NCBI GenBank assembly: GCA_020055645.1
Contig: CM034547.1
Location: 22,778,513-22,842,512 of the forward strand
DNA: 64,000 nt
Source of the DNA: Tomocerus qinae
Taxonomy: Eukaryota > Arthropoda > Collembola > Entomobryomorpha > Tomoceridae
Direction: 5' to 3'
In this document: positions 47,730-59,900 of the stretch, piece by piece
How positions within the stretch are numbered: the stretch's first letter is position 1
Layout: every line of letters begins with the position of its first letter
Made by a program: the position numbers and the translations under genes
The notes under the pieces: generated by a model
Databases searched by the model: none
Seen by the model: only the letters and a program-made list of their open reading frames with translations
What the model was told of the DNA's origin: nothing

Positions 47730-50700
47730 ATGACTATGAATCGCTACAAAACTTTGGGACCATTAGGTGACGGTACATACGGATCTGTTGTACTCGGCCA
47801 ACGAATCGACACAGGGGAGAAAGTCGCTATCAAAAGGTTAATGTTATTTTCGTCACTTTTACCTTTTACTATTAATTAACACAAAATTAATTTAAGAATC
47901 TGCTCACGTATTTCAGCCATTATAAATGTCATGTTCAATAATACTATGTCCCCCAGCTACAACTGGATTACGTTTATTTGACACCCTGTCCTTTGCTCTT
48001 TGGTTAGGAACCTACTTAGTTATGCATGACAGTTGAATAACCACACCTTCATATTTCGTTTTCTACCATCTTTCCACATAAATGTTTTGCTGTAGTAAAT
48101 CACATTGTTGATGTAGTAAATTCAATATTGTGACATTTGGCATTTGTAAAAGGTGTGCATTGAAAATAAGGCAATTTGCAAAAACCACTTTGTGTAATGT
48201 ATGAAATAATATTAAATTACTATTTGTAGAGTGCCTTTAGGTATGTAGACATGTTGTACTAAATTATAAATTATATAGTTTAGAAAGTAATAAGAGTAAC
48301 AGCTTCTTAATAGGTACTAATATTTATCGGGGACATTATTTATTTAACACATAGTATAGAGTACGGTAAAATGCCAGCAATGAAAGCCCATGGAAATGGC
48401 ATCGTTTACTGTAATATTGACAAATGATCTTTAGCATACTCTCATTTGCATACGTACTTGGGAGAGAAAGGCTCAAACGGTGGCAGTGTAATGATTACGC
48501 TAGATTCAGGAAACTAGTAATTAATGATTTTACTATATAGTTTGTTCGTATTATGAATTTGTATGAATTTGAGTTGTGTCAAGGTTCCTACTTCCTGCAA
48601 AATGTCGCGTACTTTACTTTTATCAATCACGCACAAAGCGTTCAAATACATATTCATTTCCTCACAGTATGGGCCTTTTGGTCTCATTCTATGACTTGTT
48701 TGTGGGCTATGTACTTTTGTTATTTGTCAAATCTTTATGACTTGCTTCTATAGGTCACTCATGATATATTGTTATGATTTGATTTATATACGAGGTTTGA
48801 CTTAATGACCACATTCGTTACTTATGTATAGCCATAGGAGAAAGAATGCATAGCGGAGTGAAGAATTATTATATAGTATTAAATAGGCGTATTTTAGACT
48901 GCTAAAGACCTTTAGTATAAGAATTTTCATCTTTTTTTCTCTTTCTTCGGTGCACCTTGAAACCGATTTGCAGGAGATACTGTAGCTTTTGGCCCAGTTT
49001 CTTGCCTCAAGTCCTACTTAGCTCAAATCTAGGCATTGCAAAGTGAAACTTCATCTGTGTGGTCAGTAGGAGTGACGACGGCATGCGAATAGTTGCCTGG
49101 CCACCAACTACTTGCTAATCAATCTATATAATGTTTTATTATTATACAGAATAGGTACAATAATAAAAATCTATAATCACAAACGACATTTTTAAACATA
49201 TTAAAAGTAGAGTATTATAAAATCTCTAGCTCTGCTCTGGATAATATTATACGTGACATATTTAAATATCCACTTATATAGTCCTATTAGAGCTCTATAT
49301 TATACTTTATCACAAAAAGCATAATTTACCATTCACAAATAGTCCTTTGATAAGGAGACACCATTCAAGTCCGTTTGACAATCAGTTAACTAAAACTCGT
49401 GCACAGTACAAAAATGGGGAAAGCAATTACTTTCGGTGAAGCTATGTTGACTAAATATCGTTACGTGCAAAAACTTGGTGACGGCACTTTCAGCGATGTC
49501 TATCATTGTGTAAACAAAAAGAACGGAGAAGATGTCGCTATCAAAACGTAAGCGTTTCAATGTTTATCTAAACTTGTGTTGAAAAGTATTGAGTGTTTCT
49601 TTTCAAACCATTTAAATGGATATACAAACAAAGAAGTTAAAGTAGCTGTCTTCAAGTACTTCAAGTCTCATGGTTAAGTACTGCCACCATAAAAGGACGT
49701 CATTTTTTAACAGTGGAGAATTTATAACAATACACCTTTCACCTCTGAAGACTTTAATTCCCCAGGCTCCCACTCAAATACTCAAATTCAATGTGAAGTT
49801 GAAAAAAATGTCCATTCACAATGCCTAATCTGTCTATTTTGTAAATCCTGTATAGTTAAAGATGTAGTAGCCAGTCAACCAAAAGTTATCAGTGCCCCAT
49901 GTAACGTGTAGCATTTCATAGATATCATTACTTAATTTACTTAACATTGTATAGCAATTTAAAATTATACCGGAAAATGTACCGGAGGATATGTATCTAA
50001 AACTCATTAACTAATTAATTCATAACGTTCAATGACATAATACATTTCTATATAGAAATGTCTGACCAATTGAGAAGTGTGGTGGTGAGGTGGATACTCT
50101 TTTCCACTTACCTGTCAATATCAGTGAATATGGAGCTATGAAAATGATTAGCCCCTGTGGTTAATATCATTGTAAACATTGGGGGATTGATACTATAAAT
50201 TAAAGCAAATGTCTTAGAGTACACATTGGTAAAAGCTTTAGATATCCATATTTTGGGCCTTGAATTAGCGCTGCAGGAAATGGATAACGACAAATTATTA
50301 GACGCTGTACAATTAATATTATACGAAAGAAATTATGCATTTTTAAACCCTAAATTCAACTGCAGAGTGCAGGCAGAGTCATCATTAATCCCCGTAATGC
50401 CAAACAGCAGGATAGTTTTTGTTTACGAGGACACACATACTCGTGAAATATAAAAGGTTTGCTTCTCGTTTTTCACAAGCTTAATATGGTTTATGGCTTT
50501 GAGTCAATCTTTTTTTTATTCAAAGAAAACAACGTTAATGACGAATTTCATTTCGAAATTGTATCAATTACAACCAAGGGCCTTGCTCAATAATACTATA
50601 TTTGAACCAACCATTATTATCAGTAACGAGGAACATGCCTATATACTGTTGAAACACAAGCGTGACCATAAAGTAGTAATCACCGTGAATACTATCAGAC

Positions 50701-53700
50701 AATTGTCAGCTAATGCCTTTTCCGTTAATTAAAGAAAACTATCCAATACATTTACTCCAAGGATAAGGCCACGAAAAACTCATAGGCTACTAAAATATTA
50801 AATCCATTACCTATGCCAAGGATTCTTATGACACTCATTCCTACATGACTTGGGTTTTATCAAAACATTACTAATTAAATAGTCATCCTAGTAATCAATA
50901 CCAATTCACAAATATAAACATTCCGTATTAATTTGATTCTAAAGAGCTATTTAGATAAGTTGTATGTAACTTTAGCGAGTGTATAAGTATCAATTGAAAT
51001 AATACAACATTAATCTAATTTATGTTTATTTCTTTGTTTCAGGATGAAGAAGAAATATTCCACTTGGGACGAAGCGATGAGTCTTAGAGAAGTTAAGGTA
51101 AGCTATATTAATTTAGTAATTAGCCAAAGAGACTTCATGTATGCTAATAACACATTAATGAGAAATAAAATTTTGTTGATTTTATGGATCAGGTCAAGAT
51201 TTCGTTTTTGCTTAGGGGAGTATAATAAGCAAAAACTAAAATCTCCTTGGGTCAGGTTTAAATAAGTTTAATGTTATATCCAACACCTATCTTTGTTTGT
51301 AAATAGGAACACATTTAAATCATTAGAGCTAAAATTTGTAGATCTTGTTATTGTATTTGCCATAATATAAATACATAAAAGTCTATCTTTGATTTTAAGT
51401 TGTACTAAAAAATAGTATTTTTTAATTCCAGAATACTTTTTAGGTACAATTTTCAAAACACATTCCACGTATAACTAACTGGGCCGAAGGGCCTTTAGCA
51501 TTTATTCGTTACTTACATGGAGCTCATTCAACTTTGGTCATCAGACAGAATAAGATATTATTTTGTGATATGGATTATAATCAACTACGTTTATGAAATA
51601 TTTCATAATATTCTTTCTCTATATTGCACTTATTAGGTACACGCAAACTCGTCTTTAAGTATTTCACAATTCTGTATGACACAAATAGGAATATTCGATT
51701 TTTATCCGGCGATTGTCAAAGAAATACAATTCCTTAAGTGTGTTACTTATTGCATGCTTCCCAATTCCCCAAACATTATTAGTAGAAACGTCAATAGCGT
51801 CTTGAATATGAATTGGACAATGAATATAAAGCATTAATGCATTATTACTTTGCGATTCATAGAAAATATTTTTATTTGATAACTCCTAGCTGTGATGATG
51901 TATATATAATATATGATGGTATATGATGTCAATATGCTCACCTGTGTGCTAATTTTTTTTTGCAGTCACTGAAGAAATTAAGTCATACCAATGTTGTTAA
52001 GCTGAAAGAAGTTATACGAGAGAACGATACGCTCTACTTTGTTTTTGAGTACATGAAAGAAAACTTGTATCAACTAATGAGAAATCGATTTGAGCGAGGG
52101 TAAGCTACTTGGCATTATTTTCTCTAATTATCAATGTTTAAGCTTCTTTACTTTTGTCCATCACCCATTCGTCTCCATTTAATAGTGCGATGCATTTAAT
52201 TATGGTACTGTGAGTGTGAATATAATCCTATAGAACGCAAAACACTTTTATCTATGTACGTTATTCATGCAAATACTGGATTATGGATTATCACGCTTTG
52301 ACATTCCCCGTTTTGGGTATTAGTAAAGTACTATGCATGAAGTAAATCGTTTATGTACAGTAGTAAAATGCTTATCTGTAACAATGCAGGGAAATCGTGT
52401 ACAAACCAAGGGCAAATTTGTTTCCATTTGCAAGAGATTGTTTGTGCGTGATATGGAAGTTTGTTTTCAAGAGGAAGCTTGATATTTTCTTACGAAATCA
52501 ATCGAACATTTAGTATCAATATTTGTTGTATGAGACCACCTTCAAAAATGAAGACGAATGTGGATTTGCCCATTGCATTATTAATTAGGTAGCTCCATAA
52601 TCGTGTTGGAGTAAAAATCAATATGTCTCTAGTCACAATAAGTCGAATAAGAAAAACATATTTCTTATTGCTTTCACATAACTGAAGTAGCAATGGAGTG
52701 CACTAAGAATTTCCAGCGGTGCATTCATTTCCTAGTTATTTACACTCTAAATATCTCATGCGCAACATTTTTACGACTTAAATGTTTAAATAATAATGAC
52801 ATTGTTTGCTGTATTATCTCAACTTTGTACCTTTGTATTCTAAGCACTTATTTTATGGGCTCATATTTTTTGCATTTTACACTTCAAACATGCTTTTTGT
52901 GGTTTTAATGATTTATTTTGTACACATTGAGCAATATGCTGAATACTACAGTTTATATACAAATAGCATTTTCGCCTTTGCAATTAATAAAGATTTAAAA
53001 GTTCATGGGTTTTACCTTGTTTTCAGGGAGAAGCTTTTTCCAGAAGAAATGATTCAAAACATGATTTACCAAGTTTTGCAAGGATTAGCATTCATGCACA
53101 AGCATGGATTTTTTCACCGAGATATGAAGCCTGAGAATTTACTATGTATGGGTCCTGATTTGATTAAAATAGCTGACTTTGGATTAGCAAGAGAAATCCG
53201 ATCAAGACCACCGTATACGGAATACGTGTCCACGAGATGGTTAGTGTATAAATTGCTATATAGCTAGAATTTTTAATGCACGGAATTTTTGGGAACATCT
53301 GTAGATTTTTGTATACGAGATGATGAGATGATTTAAGATGTTTTCCTATACTCCATTTGTGAAGTAGCAATAGTAAATAGTAAGTGTACTAGAATGTCAA
53401 ATCCTAGTAGACCATTTTCATTAATGCTCTTTACGAGTATCATATCTCCAAAAGATGGTCAATTTAGTTAATCACACCTGAAATGACAAGTACTTTGCGG
53501 AAAGAGTTCTAATTCCATGGAATAAAGCATTTACGTGTTATAAGAATGGGCTAAACTATTAATGCACCCATAATAAGCACCTTATGACATTTAGCTAACT
53601 ATTATGTGCCCATAAAGGACATAATCATATACGTCCGTCATTATAGTACACTTAACTATGCACAATGTTCATTAATTGTAGCTGTTATTTTTTGTTATGT

Positions 53701-56355
53701 AATTATTGCATGAATTAATTGCAATTGTAACGTGTTTAGGTACCGAGCCCCTGAAGTTCTGCTGAGGTCACCATTTTATTCCTCGCCAATAGACATCTGG
53801 GCAGTAGGATGTATTTTAGCAGAACTGTTTACCTTTCGACCATTGTTTCCAGGGTCTAGCGAAATTGATGAAATATTTAAAATATGCACGATACTTGGGA
53901 CACCGGACAAGGTAAACCTTGCTCATATCTGTTGATACATAATTGTCTTATTGTACGACCATGATACTTATTTCCGTCTGAAGGTTTTTGGCATATTTTT
54001 TCAGAGCCGAAGAATTTAATAATCTTTATTGTCTTTAACCGATTGTACTGATTTGTTTACTTTATGGGTTTTGACAACAGAGCGAATGGCCAGAAGCACA
54101 TCAACTAGCGAAGCAAATGAACTTTAAGTTCCCTCAATTTGACCCTACCTCTTTGCATAAAATAATTCCAAACGCAAGTAAGGACGCAATTTATTTAATT
54201 GAAGATATGCTGAGGTGGAATCCCAAACACCGACCCACAGCCAATCAGTCTTTAAGGTAAGCAATTTGATGGCTGTATTCAAGTATACCTAAGAGGGTAC
54301 ACATTACTAAGTACACACAGAGGAAATAATATTTCGGAAACTATAAAGCATTTAGTTTCATAATGGCATTGGCAGGAAACATGTAAATAACCAACTAAAG
54401 CAGAAGAAGTACCTTTCGTATGTTTTATAGTTGGCTTTGTTTGACAGTTTAGTATCCTATCCTACTAGTTGGTCGTGGGAATTCGGAAGGCTAAAAGGCT
54501 GAATTCCAAGAGCATTTAAATATGTTATTACGACCATGGCTTATCAGGAAGGTATTGCCGTCATATTATTACGCCTACTGCGAGGCCTTCCTCCTCGCTG
54601 AATTGTATTAGTTATTGATTCATACCGAATAGTGACATGTCGTGTCCGTCTACTCAAGTTCTTTGTCAACTTCGTCAAATTAAATGACAATGACACTTCT
54701 GTTTCATTGTGCAATAGTAATATTGTCACGTATGGACGTAAATAAAACTCCAGCTATATCCTCAACAATTGTCATTTAAAATTAATATCCGTAAGCACGG
54801 ATATTTTCCTCGTTTTTGACGTACACCCTATATAGACAGACGTACCTATATATTGATGCCTGTCTGGCAATTTAATTTTCTCCAATTTCCATTAATTTGA
54901 AACTTTCGCTTCAATTTTCGGTAATGTGCACTTAAAAACTATTCTAAGATTACGTAAAGAAATATTTAGCTATACATATACAGCCGTAGGCTAACACAAC
55001 ACTAATGTATCTGTATGTAAACTAGTGACAATAACACAGGGAGGAATAATCAATATCCATCCTGGGAAAGTTTGCAATTTTCACGAAGAAAACTTGTCCC
55101 AAAATAAAAATTAGGGATTGTTTGAGTGAAAAGTCTGCATTATGGACTTGGTAATGAAGTATATTAGTAATGTGAAATGGTTCTCTAATGGTTATTGTCG
55201 ACTGCAGGTATGCCTTCTTCAACACGGCACGGGAGCGGGAGAGAGAACGACAACAGACTCAACAGCCCGACCTTCTGACGCAAACTTTAGTTTTGGCCCA
55301 ACAGCCCCAAGTATCTGTGAATATTCCCTTGCCGTACCAAACGGTGCAAGCAGAAGTATACGAGCCAATGACAAGAAAACTGAATCCAAAATGGGATAGA
55401 GATTACTCTTTCAATGACGACTATGACGGGTATGGGAAAAACGATCTGGAGAAATCACTGAGGTTGTACTCTAATGCAGAAGTACAGATCTTGAAACATA
55501 ATCCGAAAGAGAAAATTCTCATGAACCCAATGGTCGATAATGGTTTGCCCATGTATAGGAATAGCCACAACGAGATTGAAAAGTCCTATACTAGTCGTAT
55601 GTCTACCAATAAGTTGTCACGCTATGTTTCCGGCAATGCCCAGCATCAACCCAACAAGCAGCCGTCCTCTCACACTACCCGGCAATACCAACCCGTACAG
55701 AAGAAATCCTACTCTAACCAGAACGCTCAGCCATCGGGTAAAACTGGAGTCCATACGCTTGTATCTGTCTATCCAAGTCAAGTTAGACTATTTTGAATCA
55801 ACATCCCTGCATTATTCGTTCTACTTTGCTTTCCCTCACCCTTAAATTCATTTAAGATTTTCCGGTAGTGACTGATACGCTCAATGACTTTATCAGAGAT
55901 TAGAAAATATCACTTTTCCGTTCTATTCTCCTCAAAAACCTCCTTTGAATTCTTAATTTGCTTTTATTTTAGGAGTTCCACGCTATGACTCTGGAATGGG
56001 AACACTTGCACTGAATCAAAGCGCTTATAGTCGCTACCCTTCTACCTACGAGACAAGAAAAAGCGCCTTTATGGGAACAACTGAAGCTATGAATAAAGCT
56101 TCGAAAGCCAACAATGCACAATTATTAGGAAGAATCGACTGGGCTGCAAAGTATCTCACTTATGGCCAATCATAACCTTTTTACTCTCGTATTCTTTGCA
56201 TCTATCCTTTTCATTCCTTCTTTCCTATTTTCATTTAGCAATCAACCCATTAACCTAATCCGAACTATCTCTTCCCTCGCAGGTACCTCAAAAAAATGCG
56301 ACCCAGTTATCAACCTTTGTCTAACCTAAGAAAAACTGGATCTCTGACTGATTAG
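47730..56355 (+). CDS. MAK: MAK/CILK1 (RCK-family) ciliary kinase, isoform A, 545 aa, nine exons
   Basis: Exons 47730-47836 (1A), 51043-51097, 51966-52099, 53027-53239, 53740-53911, 54081-54256, 55208-55737, 55973-56150, 56283-56355; 1638 nt. An in-frame TGA at 47715-47717 precedes the ATG; a second ATG two codons later gives MNRY, as in vertebrate MAK. The product is a Ser/Thr kinase of the CDK/MAPK-related RCK group that in known animals controls cilium length and intraflagellar transport turnaround. Motifs: glycine loop GDGTYGSV (13-20), VAIK lysine K35, HRDMKPEN (129-136), DFG (149-151), activation loop TEY (163-165), VSTRWYRAPEV. Kinase domain is about 6-292. The tail is Gln/Ser/Arg-rich ([12 protein letters not shown]) and ends with the conserved GRIDWAAKY followed by a short extension. 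Exon 3 ends with four extra residues (FERG) compared with MAK. The exon 1A donor (GTTAAT) is weak. MAK versus CILK1 cannot be decided, as invertebrates usually carry one gene. Confidence 0.93.
49414..49547 (+). CDS. MAK: Alternative first coding exon 1B of the MAK gene
   Basis: 134 nt encoding 44 residues plus two bases, ending ATC AAA AC before a strong donor GTAAGC. It joins exon 2 at 51043 in the same phase (2) as exon 1A, giving VAIKT-MKKKY instead of VAIKR-MKKKY and a 554-aa isoform. An in-frame TAA at 49387-49389 precedes its ATG. It encodes a complete alternative to 1A: start, first strands, glycine loop GDGTFSDV and the ATP-anchoring lysine. The third loop glycine is Ser, as in the related kinase MOK. 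GTCGCTATCAAAA is identical at the ends of both exons and the proteins share LGDGT and GE-VAIK, so 1A and 1B are diverged duplicates. The two cannot both be in one message without duplicating the lobe, so separate promoters are implied. A non-functional relic is less likely because frame, start and donor are all intact. Confidence 0.8.
50199..50732 (+). pseudogene. Decayed open frame inside a MAK intron, source unknown
   Basis: Between exon 1B and exon 2 one reading frame stays open from 50199 to 50732 except for a single TAA at 50451-50453. The parts are about 84 and 92 codons. A further protein-like stretch in the same frame upstream (about 50057-50195) is broken by three stops. Composition looks protein-like ([40 protein letters not shown]) rather than like neighbouring intron DNA, yet there is no recognised domain. 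It could be a retroposed or mobile-element or virus-derived fragment, or chance. No poly(A) tail or terminal repeats are seen at its edges. Confidence 0.35.
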
Positions 56356-56908
56356 CAATTAGATCTCTATAATCTCTAATAAGTGAATTCATTTGCGATT
56401 TACCTACTTATTATGTGCATTACTACGACTTATCTATTTAGAATAAATCCACACTGATTTTTATGAAAATTGCATCAACGTATAGTTTTTGGCTTTAGCA
56501 ATAAAAGGCTCTATAAAGGTCTAATCAAAATGAATTGCTTACGATAAATGAACGATCGAAATGAAAAACCCATGTATTACTAATTATTAATTATAGGACT
56601 AAGATAATAATATTGTAAACAATCAAATATGGGATTTTGCAATATACCAGGTAAATTATTCACTATGTATACGTTAAGGCCCAAAATATCACCCAGACCT
56701 AATAGATATGAACGATAAGATGCAATTGAGATATCATACAACGTAATTCAAAAATTAAAAGACACGTGAATCGATATAATAAATACAATAAATTGCAGTA
56801 GTCTTGTAAAATGAAAACTAGAAAATTGTATTACTATATTAGGTATACATACAAATTTTTCATCATTAAAATTAACATAAATATCAACAAAATTAAAATA
56901 AAAATAAT
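56356..56908. other. Tail-to-tail spacer between MAK and SF3B3
   Basis: 553 bases of AT-rich DNA that must hold both 3' UTRs. The MAK side has AATAAA at 56442. On the minus strand I found no perfect AATAAA for SF3B3 in this spacer; it may use a variant, or its UTR may extend further and overlap MAK exons in antisense. Confidence 0.5.
56442..56447 (+). terminator. Polyadenylation signal AATAAA for MAK
   Basis: AATAAA 87 bases after the MAK stop codon and about 460 bases before the end of the coding region of the opposing SF3B3 gene. Confidence 0.6.
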
Positions 56909-59900
56909 TTAAAATGCAAATCTTGTTCGAATATCTTCCAATTTTTTTGCAACTTCATTCGCAGTTCGATCAAGATCTTCTCCAATACTGCGCTGCTTAT
57001 TAGGATCCATTGAGTTAAACTGCTCGCACAGATCACCATCAATGACATTCTACAAATTAAATGTTATTTATATTTCAATCCCAATAATAAGCTTTTTTAC
57101 AAGTATTTATTTTTAAAAATTTAGTAACTTACTCGAACAGGAAAATAATACGATCTAAATGACAAGTGGTCTCGACCACATAATGGAGGATTTTCGCTTC
57201 TCATGTGCATCTCCAAATGTTGGAAGAAGTCGTGATCTTCATGAGACGTAAAAGGAACCAAAATTCCTACACTGCCTGATATCGTCGTATACACTAATGA
57301 CTCATTTCCTCCTGGGATTAAAGTTGCTTTCTGCAAAAAACGCCATAAAAAGATTTTTCTGATTAGAAGTTGATAGTAGACAATGCACATAAAGGAAATA
57401 CTTTGACAAATTGCGATCAGATTTTGTATAGTATAATCAGCATGATCAGGTGAAACACGGACAAAAAGGTAACATCATCTACAAGTTTGTGAGTTTTATC
57501 ACATACATTGTAAACATATTTAATTTTACCTGTAACGAAAGAACAGTCTCGCCAACATGAAAATTGCAGATAACATCTAATTTGTTTGACGCTCCACTTA
57601 GGAGCCCTCTATCCCACAGAGCTTTAGTGCCAGAAGGATCTTCATCGACATCATCGGATGTGTTTGATGGGAGACGTACCTAAAGTATTGGTTAAATAAA
57701 TGGTTATTGAATTAGCAACAACTAACAACAAAAAAATCTAAACATTTTGTCAATAATATTTCAGGATATCGATCAGCTACGATTTTTAATCATTATTTAT
57801 CGTTAGTCTAACATGTAAAACCATCATTTCGATTTCTTTTAAAAGTGCAATCCAACTCCTTCGACCACTGAAGGTTGAAACCCTTTGTTGCATACCATAT
57901 ATTTTTTATTTTTAAGATCAATCAGGTGAACATACCATAGAAATGTTGCCAAATTTGTCAGCCAAAGCTACAGTATCGTAATCAAGAACACATGTCATGG
58001 TAATCCAACGAGGATTAGTTTCATCGGCAAATACTACCAGCTGATTATCCTGACGCCTGTATTTCACAAAATGGACGCTTTCCTGGACATCCGAAACAAA
58101 TATTCTTGACCCCATCGCAGTAATATGTACGATAATATTAGGAAAATGCTGAAAGATAAATACAATCATAAAGTTTTAATAAAAAATGACATACCAAAAA
58201 GTTTAAATATGCAATTACTATAACTCAGAACTGCAGAACACAATAGTCGTCACACAAAAGTCGGTGTGTTAATTATCATCCTTGTAAATCGAAACATAGA
58301 AAAACTAAAACTCATTGTATTATATTACCTTATTTTCGCTTTTTCTTAGAAGTTTCTTCTTTCCGAAATCATAAAGTCTTAGAGTTTTCCCCAGTCCTAC
58401 TAAGATCTTTCCTTGGAAGGGACACAGGGCGTACGGCACTTCATCAACAACAGTTTTGTGTAAAAATTCCATCCCGGTACAAGTCTCATTTATTCTACAA
58501 AAAATATATCAAGTTGGTAAAAATTGTTTTAATGCCACTCCGAACATAATCATAGCAAACATTTACCTATAGGTATAAATAAAATTAGCTCCAATCACTC
58601 GAGGTACCAATTGAAGATCTTTCGCCACTCCAATGAGAATAAATTGCTGGAATTCTCCTTGGGAGCTGAACTTGGCATAAGCCAAACTAGATAAAGATAA
58701 AATATTTTATCAAACTATGATCCAAAATTAATCAAAACATTTAGCACTAAAAATATACCTGACTACAGCTTCATTTTGTTCGAAGCGGTGAAGGAACAAA
58801 GTCTTCCCTTCAATAGGATCCATTATTCGCACAACAGACGCCCAAAGTCCAGGTCCGGCTTTGGGAGCGCCAAATATATTATCTGGGAGATCTTCATTAA
58901 GAAAAGCGTCGGCCATTTCTTGAGCCAATTCTTGTTCATCAGGACCAGCTGCTTCTTTCATTTCCTAGAGGAAGTAAAGTTATGCGTAAATATAATTTAT
59001 TGTTCGAAGGCTAATAATTTGCATAAAATTCAATTTTATCTTGTCAGATTTTGTATAGAATAATCAAACGGGTTCAGGTGAAACACGGACAAAAAGTTAA
59101 CGTCATTCAAGGTTGGAAATTTGAACTAAGGAATAAATTTTTTTTACAATAACGTAGACAAAATTATGATAACTTACTTCGGCCATTTGTATTCTACGCT
59201 GACTTTTGATTTCTTCAGTATAAGCATTATGATCAGTCTCAATTATAATTAAATGTCCAGTATCAGGATGAATAACAAATTTTTTTGGCGTATATTCTAA
59301 GGGAAATGACATTTGGTTAAAAACAGCTCCAAGCTTTTCCATAGCCAAAATTCTAAGAGTGTTGGTTGAAATGGCTACTACTCCTTCGGGACATTGTTCA
59401 GAAGAAAATCCAGATGCATATTCTAGCGTCTCATAGGACAAAGGAGTTAGATGGAATCTGTACAAGTTAATCAAATATTAATCTCAAAATCAAAAGAAAT
59501 TTCCAGTCAATAGGCTTTGCATAACTTGTACAAAAAATGTTAAATTTAAGTTATACCTGTTTTGAAAATAATAACTGAGCCAAGATCTGCTGGACATAGC
59601 TAAAACGGCTTCTCCTCCCTGCATTTTAATTCGAAACAATTTGACTGGTCTCGATCCTAAATATCTTGTTCGCGTATCAGCTAAATCACCAGTGACAGGG
59701 TCTAATACTGTTCTAAGTAAAACCCCATTTTCTAATCCTATATTCAGGTATAAAGTTCCTTGCTGTACGTCTTCTGATCCACCCATTTCGGCAATACAAA
59801 GTGATTCAGGAAGGGCTGGAAGGGCCTGCATACTTAGCGGTGACAGACAATCCTGTTAATAAAGTTTAATTAACGTTAATTAGTTGGTTCAAACATCATC

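Noticed and set aside
54544-54729. Arg-rich minus-strand frame in a MAK intron
   Set aside because: No splice support and no homology; shadow of intron DNA between well-defined exons.
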